Shown piece after piece: positions 1-7,474 of a DNA stretch of 64,000 nucleotides (position 1 is its first letter; every line of letters begins with the position of its first letter). The stretch covers positions 434,001 through 498,000 of the forward strand of contig NZ_RKIE01000002.1 in NCBI RefSeq assembly GCF_003751785.1, read 5' to 3'. This DNA is from Frigoribacterium sp. PhB160. GTDB lineage: Bacteria > Actinomycetota > Actinomycetes > Actinomycetales > Microbacteriaceae. Made by a program: the position numbers and the translations under genes. The notes below the pieces were generated by a model. The model saw nothing but the letters and a program-made list of their open reading frames with translations. It was not told where the DNA came from and searched no databases.

Positions 1-347
1 TAGAGCAGGGCGATGCCGCCGACGACGGGCGGCAGCACGAGCGGCACGGTGACGACGGCGCGCAGCAGGCGCCGTGCCGGGGCCGGCCAGGCGTCGCTGG
101 CCGTCAGCAGCCACGCGAGGGGGACCCCCAGCAGGAGGCTCGCGACGGTCGCCAGCACCGCGCTCGTCACCGAGACCCGCAGCGCCTCCACCACGGTCTC
201 GCTGGCGAGCCGCGGCGCGAGCGTGGTCCACGGGGCCCGGGCGAGGAGCGCGACCGCGGGCAGCACGAGGAGGGCCAGCCCGAGCAGCGCCGGCACGAGC
301 ACGGCGACGGGCAGACGGGTGTCGCCCGGGGCGCGGGTCCGGGCCAC
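1..347 (-). CDS. modB: Molybdate ABC transporter permease ModB (N-terminal part, cut by window edge)
   Basis: About 115 N-terminal residues of an inner-membrane permease are visible; the rest lies left of base 1. Residues about 12-35 form a hydrophobic helix, followed by ALRVSVTSAVLATVASLLLG and a TVPLVLPPVVGGIALL stretch typical of the CysT/ModB permease fold. It lies 7 nt downstream of modA on the same strand, so it should be the membrane channel working with the ModA binding protein. The start chosen is the GTG at 347, just after the modA stop. A ModC ATPase is not visible; it may follow outside the window or be fused. Assignment rests on the fold-typical sequence and the modA linkage. Confidence 0.85.
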   Translation of the reverse strand, partial: MARTRAPGDTRLPVAVLVPALLGLALLVLPAVALLARAPWTTLAPRLASETVVEALRVSVTSAVLATVASLLLGVPLAWLLTASDAWPAPARRLLRAVVTVPLVLPPVVGGIALL

Positions 348-354
348 GGCGTGC

Positions 355-1188
355 TCAGCCGACCGTGAAGCCGGCGGCGGCGAGGGCGTCCTGGCCGGTC
401 GACGACAGCACGTGCTGCAGGAAGGCGTCGGCGAGCGCCGGGTTCGGCGCGTCGACGAGTCGGCCCGCGAGGTACGACGTCGTCGGGGTGGAGTCGTCGC
501 CGACCTCCACGCCCTCGACCGCGTCGCCCGCGGCCTCGACGTCGGTCCGGTAGACGAGGGCGGCGTCGACCTCGCCGAGCTCGACCTTGGTCAGGGCGCT
601 CTTCACGTCGGGCTCGAGGGTCGCGGGCGTCACGCTGACGCCCGCGGCGTCGAGCACGGTCGTCGCGAGCGCGCCGCACGGCACCTCGGCGGCGCAGAGC
701 GCGACGGTGACGTCGGGCGAGGCGAGATCGGCGAGCGAGGCGACGTCGGCGGGGTTGCCCGGCGGCACCGCGATCTCGAGGCGGTTGCGCGCGAACGTGG
801 CGGGCTCGCCCTCGACGAGCCCGGCGTCGGTCACGGTCGTCATCGTCGCGGCGCTGGCGCTGAAGAAGTCGTCGACGGGGGAGCCCGCGGTGATCTGCTG
901 GGCGAGCGCGGAGCTGCCGCCGTAGCTGAGGGTGACCGTCGTGCCGGGGTTCGCGGCCTCGAAGTCGGCCGCCAGGGCGTCGAAGGTCTCGGTCAGCGAC
1001 GCGGCCGCGAGCACGGTGATCTCGCCGGTGAGGCCCGGCGTGGCGCTCGCGCCCACCGTGCCGTCGGCGGTCGCGTCGTCGCCGGCGCCGCTCGACGAGC
1101 ACGCGGCCAGCGTCAGCGCCGCGACCGCCCCGAGCGCGGTCAGGGCGGTGCGGGAGGAGGAGGCGCGGGTGCGGCGCAGGGTCGTCAT
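355..1188 (-). CDS. modA: Molybdate ABC transporter substrate-binding lipoprotein ModA
   Basis: This 277-residue secreted lipoprotein binds molybdate (or tungstate) outside the membrane and delivers it to ModB. The N-terminus has arginines, a hydrophobic helix and a lipobox LAAC with the lipidated Cys at about residue 30, then a low-complexity Ser/Gly/Ala linker. The mature domain begins with ITVLAAASLTETFDAL and continues with TLSYGGSSALAQQI and GSPVDDFFSAS, the usual ModA oxyanion-site segments; length fits the family. The ATG at 1188 overlaps the stop of the upstream MerR/TOBE gene by 4 nt (ATGA), so translation is probably coupled. A much longer in-frame extension exists upstream but lacks signal-peptide logic, so it was discarded. 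Confidence 0.93.
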   Translation of the reverse strand: MTTLRRTRASSSRTALTALGAVAALTLAACSSSGAGDDATADGTVGASATPGLTGEITVLAAASLTETFDALAADFEAANPGTTVTLSYGGSSALAQQITAGSPVDDFFSASAATMTTVTDAGLVEGEPATFARNRLEIAVPPGNPADVASLADLASPDVTVALCAAEVPCGALATTVLDAAGVSVTPATLEPDVKSALTKVELGEVDAALVYRTDVEAAGDAVEGVEVGDDSTPTTSYLAGRLVDAPNPALADAFLQHVLSSTGQDALAAAGFTVG

Positions 1189-1694
1189 CGGTCGTCCTCG
1201 GTGTCGGTGTCGGTGGTGGTGCCGGTGCCGGTGCCCGTGCCGGTGGTGGTCGGTCCGGCCTCGCCGAGCCGACCGAGCGTCACGCTGACGTTCGTCGCCT
1301 TGGCGCTCGCCACGACCGGGCTGCCGATCTCGAGCCCGAGCTCGTCGGCGGCCTCGCGGCTGATCAGCGACACCACGCGGAACGGGCCGGCCTGCACGTC
1401 GACCTGGGCCATGACCGCGTCGCGGACGATCGCGGTGACGACCCCGGTGAAGCGGTTGCGCTCGGAGACCGTGGCCCCCGAGTCGTCGCGGTGCGCGGCC
1501 GCGGGGGCGGCGGCCCGCGCGGCGTCGGCCTGCTCGCGGGCGAGCCGGGCGAGCTGGCCGCCGGCCACCACGAGACGCCCCCCGGCGCCGGCGACGAGGT
1601 CGAGGCGGCCGGAGTCGGCCCAGCGGCGGATCGTGTCGTCCGAGACGCCGACCAGCGCGGCGGCCTCGCTCACGCGGTACCAGGTCTCGGGCAT
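1185..1694 (-). CDS. MerR/excisionase-type HTH regulator with molybdate-binding TOBE domain
   Basis: A 169-residue protein with two parts. Residues 1-50 (YRVSEAAALVGVSDDTIRRW) form a MerR/excisionase-like helix-turn-helix. Residues about 75-145 (FTGVVTAIVRDAVMAQVDV, LISREAADELGL, SAKATNVSVTL) form a TOBE/Mop molybdate-binding domain. By family knowledge such proteins are ModE-like sensors or molybdate carriers; as first gene of the operon with modA and modB it probably autoregulates uptake. The tail is a simple Gly-Thr/Asp-Thr repeat encoded by GGTGCCGGTG-type DNA (about 1197-1260), just ahead of modA. A -10 box TAGGAT lies 6 nt before the ATG, suggesting a leaderless message. Confidence 0.85.
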   Translation of the reverse strand: MPETWYRVSEAAALVGVSDDTIRRWADSGRLDLVAGAGGRLVVAGGQLARLAREQADAARAAAPAAAHRDDSGATVSERNRFTGVVTAIVRDAVMAQVDVQAGPFRVVSLISREAADELGLEIGSPVVASAKATNVSVTLGRLGEAGPTTTGTGTGTGTTTDTDTEDDR

Positions 1695-1700
1695 GCCTCG

Positions 1701-1729
1701 ATCCTACGTGCAGCACCGCACATGCGGTG
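1701..1729 (-). promoter_or_regulatory. mod operon promoter (-10) with adjacent inverted repeat
   Basis: On the minus strand a TAGGAT -10 box (1706 to 1701) precedes the ATG at 1694 by 6 nt. Just upstream lies a perfect 6-bp inverted repeat CACCGC-acat-GCGGTG (1714-1729), placed in the -20 to -30 region. It is a plausible binding site for the MerR/TOBE regulator encoded immediately downstream; this is inference from position only. Confidence 0.45.
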
Positions 1730-1738
1730 ACGTGTGGC

Positions 1739-3226
1739 CTATCGCTCCGCGGCTGCGGCCGTTGTCGACCGTGGTCGTCGGACGGAGCTCGGCAGCTCGC
1801 GCACGCGCCCCGGCAGCTGCCGGATCCGTCTTCCCTCGTCGAGCACGACGTCGGCGAGGCGGTCGAGCCACCCCGGCCCCGACCGCACGATCGACGCGAG
1901 CACGATGACGAGCACCGCCGCCGCGAGCGACGACTTCTGCAGGGCCATGCCGGGCTGCAGCTGCCGGACGAGCAGGGCGACGGGGATCGCGAGCCACTCC
2001 CACCGTCCGGTGAGCGCGACGAACGGCACGAGCAGCAGGGCGTACCAGGGGTAGCGCGGACTCACCGCGACGAGCGTCACGCCGATCATGACGAGCTGGC
2101 CGAGCCACGGGTCGGCCGGGGGCGTGCGCCGCCAGACGACGACGGCCGTGACGAGCAGCACGAGGGCGACGACGGGCGTGGCGACGGCCTCGGGCACGAA
2201 GGCCGAGGCGAAGACGAAGCGGCTGCCGTCCTCGTAGCCCTCCTCCGTGAGGTAGCCCGGCAGGTAGCCGAGCACGCCGAGGCCGGTCGACAGCACGTAC
2301 GGCACGTAGAGCAGCAGGAATGTGACGATCGACGCCACGACGACCTTCCACGGCTGTCGGCGCAGCAGGGCCGGCGCCGCGATCACGGGGATGAGCTTCG
2401 TGGCGATCGCCGCCCCGAGCGCGACGCCGCCCCGCCAGCGCTGTCCGGTCGCGACGAAGAGGGTCGCCGCGACGACGAGCACCGCCCCGAGCAGGTCGAC
2501 GTGGGAGTTGGTGACGCCCTCGCTCATGACGAGCGGGCACCAGCCCCACAGGGCGGCCCAGCGCGGGTCGAGCCCGCGGCGGCGGAGGGTGACGAGCAGC
2601 GCGATCGTCGTGCCGAGCACGAGCAGCGCGCCGGTCAGCTGCAGCGGGAAGAACTCGGCGTCGGGTCCGACGACCGCGCGCACGCCCCAGAAGTACAGCT
2701 CGGCGGCCGGCGGGTAGATCGTCGGCACCTCGGGCCGGTTGATCGCCGTGCAGACCACGTCGCCCGTCTCGGTGTCGTACGCCCGGTGGATCTGCCGGTC
2801 GGGCCGACTGCAGCGCTGCCCGATCGTGCCGTCGTCGCGCGTGAAGTCGGCCGCGGGCGGGAAGATCCACTCCGGCCGCAGGTCGCGCAGCTCGCCCGCG
2901 TCGGGCGTGTAGGCGTAGGGGGAGGTGCCGTCGACCTGCACGATGCCGTCCCAGGCGTAGCGCGCCGGGTCGGTGCTCGTGTTCGGCGGGCCGGTGAGGG
3001 CCGCGGCGCCGACCAGCGCGGTGCCGGCCAGCACGAGCGCCGTGACGGCGCGGGCGGGCACCCGGCGCAGCAGCAGCACCGCGAGGGCGAAGAAGCCCCA
3101 GCACACGGCCGTCCAGACGAGGTAGTCGCCCCGCAGGTCCTTCTCGAGGAACCCGATGCTCGCGATGCCCCAGGCCACCGAGACCGCCAATCCGGCGACG
3201 GCCACGGCCGCGAATAGAGTACGCAC
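1739..3226 (-). CDS. GT87-like (DUF2029) integral membrane glycosyltransferase
   Basis: A polytopic membrane protein of about 495 residues with roughly ten or more hydrophobic helices. The N-terminus (VRTLFAAVAVAGLAVSVAWG) is a membrane anchor. A periplasmic-type loop holds WIFPPAADFT and EVPTIYPPAAELYFW, and the middle has SEGVTNSHVDLLGAVL and GAAIATKLIPVIAAPALL. This pattern fits the GT-C type, polyprenyl-phosphate-sugar dependent GT87/DUF2029 family, which transfers sugars to cell-envelope glycans; acceptor and donor cannot be inferred. The GTG at 3226 was chosen because a CAGACT -10 box lies 6 nt upstream; an in-frame start at 3274 is possible. Divergent from the molybdoenzyme gene. Confidence 0.75.
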   Translation of the reverse strand: MRTLFAAVAVAGLAVSVAWGIASIGFLEKDLRGDYLVWTAVCWGFFALAVLLLRRVPARAVTALVLAGTALVGAAALTGPPNTSTDPARYAWDGIVQVDGTSPYAYTPDAGELRDLRPEWIFPPAADFTRDDGTIGQRCSRPDRQIHRAYDTETGDVVCTAINRPEVPTIYPPAAELYFWGVRAVVGPDAEFFPLQLTGALLVLGTTIALLVTLRRRGLDPRWAALWGWCPLVMSEGVTNSHVDLLGAVLVVAATLFVATGQRWRGGVALGAAIATKLIPVIAAPALLRRQPWKVVVASIVTFLLLYVPYVLSTGLGVLGYLPGYLTEEGYEDGSRFVFASAFVPEAVATPVVALVLLVTAVVVWRRTPPADPWLGQLVMIGVTLVAVSPRYPWYALLLVPFVALTGRWEWLAIPVALLVRQLQPGMALQKSSLAAAVLVIVLASIVRSGPGWLDRLADVVLDEGRRIRQLPGRVRELPSSVRRPRSTTAAAAER

Positions 3227-3232
3227 GCGACC

Positions 3233-3238
3233 AGTCTG
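3233..3238 (-). promoter_or_regulatory. -10 box of the GT87-like gene
   Basis: CAGACT on the minus strand ends 6 nt before the GTG at 3226, matching the leaderless spacing seen at many genes of this window. Confidence 0.4.
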
Positions 3239-3292
3239 GACGACGCCGCCCGAGAGGGCTCGTCGCGGCACCACGATCAGGACGAAGCACCC

Positions 3293-4672
3293 ATGAGACA
3301 GCTGCTCTTCACCCTCCGCACGGCGGTCTCCTCACCGACCCGGAACGCGCGCACCGCGACGGTGCTCGGCCGGCTGCTCGGCGCCCTCTTCGTCGTCTGC
3401 CTGCTGACCGGCCTCTACAGCCACTTCCTCCAGGAGCCCGCCGCCTGGATGCGCTTCCCGACCCGGCCGACCTGGCTCTACCAGGTGTCGCAGGGCGTCC
3501 ACATCACGGCGGGCATCGCCTGCATCCCCCTGCTGCTCGGCAAGCTGTGGGCCGTCTTCCCCCAGCTCTTCCAGTACCCGTTGGTGCGGCACCCCGTCCA
3601 GCTGCTGGAGCGCGCCTCCATCGCCCTCTTCGTCGCGTCGTCGCTGCTGCAGCTCGTCACGGGACTGCTCAACACGTACCAGTGGTACCCCTGGCCCTTC
3701 CCGTTCAAGCAGGTGCACTTCGCGCTGTCGTTCGTCATCATCGGCTCGCTCGCGGTGCACATCGCCGTCAAGCTGCCGCTCATCACGCGGTACTGGCGAG
3801 CGCGCGACAGCTACGACGAGCGCGGCGTGTTCGTCGAGCCCGACGGCGCGCTCGACCCCGCGCGGGCCGAGCACACGGCGACGCGTGAGCTCGCCGCCCT
3901 CCGGGGCCGGCAGGAGGCGCGGGTCGCGTCCCGACGACGCCCCGCCCCTGAGGCGCCCGCCCCCGCGCCCGCTGCCCGGGCCTCGACGCCGGCCCCGGGC
4001 CTCCGCGGCCTCGTCGGCCGGGTCGCCCGGTGGATCGACACGGCCCGCGAGGGCGACGGCGAGCCCGCCCGGGTGCGCGTCTCGCGTCGCGGCTTCTTCG
4101 GCGCGATCGGCGTCGCGACCGGCGGCGTCGTCGCGCTCACCGCGGGGCAGTCGTTCGCCGTGCTCTCGCCGCTCAACGCCTTCGGCCCGCGACAGGCGGG
4201 CCTCGGCCCGAACGACCTCCCGATCAACCGCACGGCCGCCGCGGCGAAGGTGCTCGAGACCGCGATGGACCCCGACTGGCAGCTGACGGTGTCGAACGGC
4301 TCGCGGTCGCGGGCGTTCACCGCGGCCGACCTCGAGGGGATGACGCAGGGCGACGAGCGCCTCCCCATCTCGTGCGTCGAGGGGTGGAGCCAGACCGCGT
4401 CGTGGCGCGGCGTGCGGCTCGTCGACCTCATGGCGCTCGTCGGGGCGCCGGCGGACGCCCGCCTGAAGATGACGAGCCTCGAAGAGCGAGGAGGCTACCG
4501 CGTGATGCTCATGGGCCCCGAGTACGCCACCGACCCCGCGACGCTCGTCGCGCTCGAGCTGAACGGCGAACGGCTCGACATCGAGCACGGGTACCCGGCG
4601 CGGATCATCGCGCCCGGGCGGCCCGGGGTGCTGCAGACGAAGTGGCTGAGCACGATCGAGGTCGTCCGATGA
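3293..4672 (+). CDS. Membrane molybdopterin-dependent oxidoreductase (sulfite-oxidase fold) with four-helix cytochrome b-like N-terminus
   Basis: A 459-residue polytopic molybdoenzyme. Residues about 22-160 contain four hydrophobic helices with histidines (YSHF, GVHITAG, QVHFALSF, AVHIAVK) that could bind heme b. A charged, Ala/Pro-rich cytoplasmic linker follows (about 165-255). A fifth helix is preceded by an internal twin-arginine motif SRRGFF (about residue 265). The C-terminal domain is of the sulfite-oxidase molybdopterin type, with ISCVEGWSQ providing the likely Mo-ligating Cys and ARIIAPGRPG near the end. Five-helix proteins with an internal Tat signal are a known actinobacterial family using both Sec and Tat. 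The substrate is unknown. Molybdenum uptake and cofactor genes flank it. Confidence 0.88.
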   Translation: MRQLLFTLRTAVSSPTRNARTATVLGRLLGALFVVCLLTGLYSHFLQEPAAWMRFPTRPTWLYQVSQGVHITAGIACIPLLLGKLWAVFPQLFQYPLVRHPVQLLERASIALFVASSLLQLVTGLLNTYQWYPWPFPFKQVHFALSFVIIGSLAVHIAVKLPLITRYWRARDSYDERGVFVEPDGALDPARAEHTATRELAALRGRQEARVASRRRPAPEAPAPAPAARASTPAPGLRGLVGRVARWIDTAREGDGEPARVRVSRRGFFGAIGVATGGVVALTAGQSFAVLSPLNAFGPRQAGLGPNDLPINRTAAAAKVLETAMDPDWQLTVSNGSRSRAFTAADLEGMTQGDERLPISCVEGWSQTASWRGVRLVDLMALVGAPADARLKMTSLEERGGYRVMLMGPEYATDPATLVALELNGERLDIEHGYPARIIAPGRPGVLQTKWLSTIEVVR

Positions 4673-5142
4673 CCGCCCCCGGCGTGCCCGCCTCGACGGG
4701 CCGCGGCGTCCGCGTCGCGCGCGCCGTGCTGGTCGTCGTCGGCGTGCTGCTCATCGCGCTCGGCGGCTACGTGCTGACCCAGACGGTGCGTCCGAACCGC
4801 TACGGAGGACTCCTCGTCTGGCTGATCGGCTCGGTGATCGTGCACGACGCGATCCTCGCCCCGCTCGTGGCCGGCGTCTCGCTCGTCGTCCGCCGTGCAG
4901 GGCGCCGCGTCCGGCCGGCCGTGCTCGCGATCGTGCAGACCGCCGTCGTCGTGGGGGCGATCCTGTCGATCGTCGTCGTGCCCGAGATCATCGCGAAGGC
5001 CCGCGGCACCAAGAACGACACCGTGCTGCCCTTCGACTACGGCGCGCGCCTCGGCGTCATGTGGCTCGTGATCGCCGTGCTCACGGCGCTCGTCGCGACG
5101 GCCTGGGTCGTGCTCGCCCGCCGCCGCGAGGCCCGGCGCTAG
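4669..5142 (+). CDS. Small integral membrane protein, partner of the molybdoenzyme
   Basis: A 157-residue protein with four predicted helices (about 15-38, 45-70, 80-105, 130-152), beginning VARAVLVVVGVLLIALGGYVL and carrying VWLIGSVIVHDAILAPLV. I do not recognise a named family. The ATG at 4669 overlaps the molybdoenzyme stop (ATGA), so the two are almost certainly co-translated and this may be a membrane subunit or an assembly factor. The His-Asp in VHDAIL sits inside a helix and is worth noting. A long upstream in-frame extension is only a shadow of the molybdoenzyme gene. Confidence 0.8.
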   Translation: MTAPGVPASTGRGVRVARAVLVVVGVLLIALGGYVLTQTVRPNRYGGLLVWLIGSVIVHDAILAPLVAGVSLVVRRAGRRVRPAVLAIVQTAVVVGAILSIVVVPEIIAKARGTKNDTVLPFDYGARLGVMWLVIAVLTALVATAWVVLARRREARR

Positions 5143-5223
5143 GACGCGACTCGGCGCGGTCCGCCGCCAGACGGCCCCCCGCGCGCGGCGAGCGAGGCCC
5201 ACCGCGTGCGGCGAGGCCCGCCG

Positions 5224-5970
5224 CTAGCCGCGGACGATGCGACAGAAGGTGCGCTCGCCGACCGACCAGGTCTGCGAGACGCGCAGGCCCGCGGTCGCGG
5301 CGTGCCGGCCGAGCGCCTCGCGCCCGACCTCGGCCCACGGGAAGGTCGCGCTGGCGCGGCCCTGCTCGTCGACGACCTGGGCGTCGTAGACGACGTCCGT
5401 CTCGGCGTCGGGGGCCGTCTCGACGACGACCGAGCCCGAGCGGGCCACGACGGCGGAGGCGCGGGCCACCAGGGCTCCCGGGTCGCCCCCGATGCCGATG
5501 TTGCCGTCGAGCAGGAGGGCGACGTCCCACGTCCCCTCGCCGGGCACCGCGTCGAAGACCGAGCCGGCGACGACGGGCAGGCCCGCGTCGGCGGCCATGG
5601 CGACCGCCGTCGTCGAGACGTCGACCCCGAGGGCGTCGAGGCCGCGCTCGACCGAGGCGCGGACCATGCGGGCAGGGCCGCAGCCGATGTCGAGCACCGA
5701 GGTCGCGCCGAGGATCGTGCTGAGGTCGGCGGCGTCGGCGCCGCGGCTCCACCGGGCCACGTCGAAGGCGTCGGCGGCGGGCGTGGCGAGGGCGGGGGCG
5801 GCCGGGCCGGCGAGGAGGGCGCCGCCGTGGGCACCCCGCGAGGGGGCGGCCGGGCGGGCGCTGCCCGGTGAGCGGACGAGCTGGAGTCGTCCCTCACGGC
5901 GGAGGGCGCGGGCGTAGGGCTCCGCGCCTCCGGAACCGAAGGTGGGCTGGGGGTCGGTCGCGATGGTCAC
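5224..5970 (-). CDS. Class I SAM-dependent methyltransferase
   Basis: A 248-residue Rossmann-type methyltransferase. Motif I VLDIGCGPARM is at about residues 92-102 and the acidic ribose-binding motif LGVDVS at about 115-120; AADAGLPVVAGSVFD and WDVALLLDGNIGIGGD follow as motifs III-IV. The first 60 residues are less conserved in look and may form a cap. Its GTG start overlaps the stop of the DUF2064 gene upstream (GTGA), placing it last in the operon GT2-DUF2064-methyltransferase. The acceptor is unknown; the neighbours suggest a sugar or lipid-linked glycan. The molybdoenzyme pair converges on it with an 81-nt gap. Confidence 0.85.
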   Translation of the reverse strand: MTIATDPQPTFGSGGAEPYARALRREGRLQLVRSPGSARPAAPSRGAHGGALLAGPAAPALATPAADAFDVARWSRGADAADLSTILGATSVLDIGCGPARMVRASVERGLDALGVDVSTTAVAMAADAGLPVVAGSVFDAVPGEGTWDVALLLDGNIGIGGDPGALVARASAVVARSGSVVVETAPDAETDVVYDAQVVDEQGRASATFPWAEVGREALGRHAATAGLRVSQTWSVGERTFCRIVRG

Positions 5971-6638
5971 GAGCGGGCCTCCTCTGTCGTGGTGCGGGTT
6001 CGGGGCGCGTCGCCCGAGGACTCGGGATCGACCCGGCGCAGCGTCGCCGCGAACGACGAGCCGGGGGCGGCCGCGGCGGCGAGGCGGGCGTCGTCGATGG
6101 TGTCGACGTCGACGAGCTCGGGGAGGCGGCCGACGCGGAGGCCGGCGGAGGCGAGGCGGGCGAGCTGGTGGGCGCCCGTGTCGTCCTGCGACATCGGCAC
6201 GCCGCGCAGCAGGTCTCCGGTCGGCCGGGCGAGCGCGAGCGCCCACCAGCCGCCGTCGTTGGCCGGGCCGAACCAGGCGTCGACGTCGTCGGTCCACGCG
6301 TCGAAGACGGGGGCGACGTCGGCGACGGTCAGCTGCGGGGTGTCCATGCCGACGAGCAGCGTCGGGCCCTCGACCTCGTCGAAGAGGGCTCCGAGCCGGG
6401 CGTCGAGGCCGCCGCCGATCTGGGTGATCACATCGAAGTCTTCGGAGCCGGGCGGTGTTCGGTTGCCGTCGAAGAGCAGCACCCGGCGCGTCGCCGGCAG
6501 GGCGCGCACGACGGCGAGGGTGTCCTGCACGGCTGCGGCGGCCACCTCGGCGGCCTGCTCGAGGCTGAGCGGCGGGTGCAGGCGGGTCTTGACCTTGCCG
6601 GGCAGGGTCTCCTTCGCGATCACGACGACGGTCGTCAT
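5967..6638 (-). CDS. DUF2064 / TIGR04282-type nucleotide-sugar transferase-like protein
   Basis: A 223-residue GT-A-fold protein. The start TTVVVIAKETLPGKVKTRL matches the N-terminal nucleotide-binding loop of the TIGR04282/DUF2064 family, with GGGLDARLGALFDEV and LVGMDTPQLTVADV (the Asp likely metal-binding) and WFGPANDGGWWALAL further on. Family members are annotated as rSAM/selenodomain-associated or cofactor guanylyltransferase-like proteins; the reaction is not established. It overlaps the GT2 gene upstream (ATGA) and the methyltransferase downstream (GTGA), so the three are one tightly coupled transcription unit. Confidence 0.85.
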   Translation of the reverse strand: MTTVVVIAKETLPGKVKTRLHPPLSLEQAAEVAAAAVQDTLAVVRALPATRRVLLFDGNRTPPGSEDFDVITQIGGGLDARLGALFDEVEGPTLLVGMDTPQLTVADVAPVFDAWTDDVDAWFGPANDGGWWALALARPTGDLLRGVPMSQDDTGAHQLARLASAGLRVGRLPELVDVDTIDDARLAAAAAPGSSFAATLRRVDPESSGDAPRTRTTTEEARS

Positions 6639-7303
6639 CGGCCGGCCTCCCGCAGCAGGCGCGACATGTCCTGGATCGCCCGGCGGGTGCCGCGGATCGT
6701 GCCGGTCACCTTGCTGCGGCCGACGCGCGGGGCGTACGGCGCGTCGAGCTCGCGGATGCGCCAGCCCGCCTCCGACGCCCGCAGCACCATCTCGAGGGGG
6801 TAGCCGCTGCGGCGGTCGCGGAGGTCGAGGCCGAGCAGGCCCTCGCGGCTGGCGACCCGCATCGGGCCGAGGTCGTGGAGGCGCACGCCGGAGGCGCGGC
6901 GCATGAGGTGCGCGAGGGCCACGTTCGCGAGGCGCGCGTGCAGGGGCCAGGCACCGCGGGTCGTCGGGCGGCGACGGCCCAGCACGAGCTCGGCGTCGCC
7001 GCGGAGCACCGGCTCGGCGAGGGCGACGAGGTCGGCGGGGTCCATCGACGCGTCGGCGTCGCAGAAGGCGACCCACGGGGCGGTCGCCGCCTCGAGGCCG
7101 GCGTGGGCGGCCGCGCCGAAGCCGCGACGCGCCTCCGTGACGACGAGGGCGCCGTGCTCGGCGGCGACGCGGGCCGAGGCGTCGGTCGACCCGTTGTCGA
7201 CGACGATGGCCCGCCAGCCCTCGGGCAGGCGTCCCAGCACCCAGGGGAGGGCGCCCTCCTCGTCCAGGCACGGGAGCACCACGTCGACCAGTGCTGTGCT
7301 CAT
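6635..7303 (-). CDS. GT2 family glycosyltransferase (dolichyl-phosphate mannosyltransferase-like)
   Basis: A 222-residue cytoplasmic GT-A enzyme without a membrane tail. Typical motifs: VVLPCLDEEGALPWVL (nucleotide-binding start), VVDNGSTDASARVA, and the metal-binding FCDADASMDPADL at about residues 80-95. The C-terminal part DRRSGYPLEMVLRA and GTIRGTRRAIQDM resembles polyprenol-phosphate glycosyltransferases. The product may be a lipid-linked sugar used by a GT-C enzyme such as the GT87-like protein nearby; that link is inference. A TACGGT -10 box ends 6 nt before the ATG, so this gene starts its own operon. Confidence 0.85.
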   Translation of the reverse strand: MSTALVDVVLPCLDEEGALPWVLGRLPEGWRAIVVDNGSTDASARVAAEHGALVVTEARRGFGAAAHAGLEAATAPWVAFCDADASMDPADLVALAEPVLRGDAELVLGRRRPTTRGAWPLHARLANVALAHLMRRASGVRLHDLGPMRVASREGLLGLDLRDRRSGYPLEMVLRASEAGWRIRELDAPYAPRVGRSKVTGTIRGTRRAIQDMSRLLREAGR

Positions 7304-7309
7304 GGGACG

Positions 7310-7315
7310 ACCGTA
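7310..7315 (-). promoter_or_regulatory. -10 box for the GT2-DUF2064-methyltransferase operon
   Basis: TACGGT on the minus strand is 6 nt upstream of the ATG at 7303, which predicts a leaderless transcript for this operon. Confidence 0.45.
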
Positions 7316-7356
7316 CTGACGCCGTCCTGGGAACGACCGCCGCCGCCCCGGACTGG

Positions 7357-7414
7357 GGTCGGGCCCCTCGCGGGACGGCCAGGCGGGGTCGGGCGCGGTC
7401 GGGCCCCTCGCGGG
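7357..7414. repeat. Direct repeat pair, 18 bp, in a GC-rich spacer
   Basis: The 18-mer GGTCGGGCCCCTCGCGGG occurs at 7357-7374 and again at 7397-7414, a 40-bp period, inside the 171-bp gap between the GT2 and epimerase genes. The block is almost pure G/C. No gene is seen here; the repeat could be a slippage product or a protein site. Confidence 0.6.
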
Positions 7415-7474
7415 CCGGCTGGGGCGGGCGCGGTCGGGCGCGAGCGTGCCCCGGTCGACGGCGCCCGCTCGTCG

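Noticed and set aside
13-1908. Long plus-strand frames over the mod operon
   Set aside because: Composition is Arg/Gly/Ala-rich without motifs, while the minus strand encodes clear ModB, ModA and MerR/TOBE proteins.
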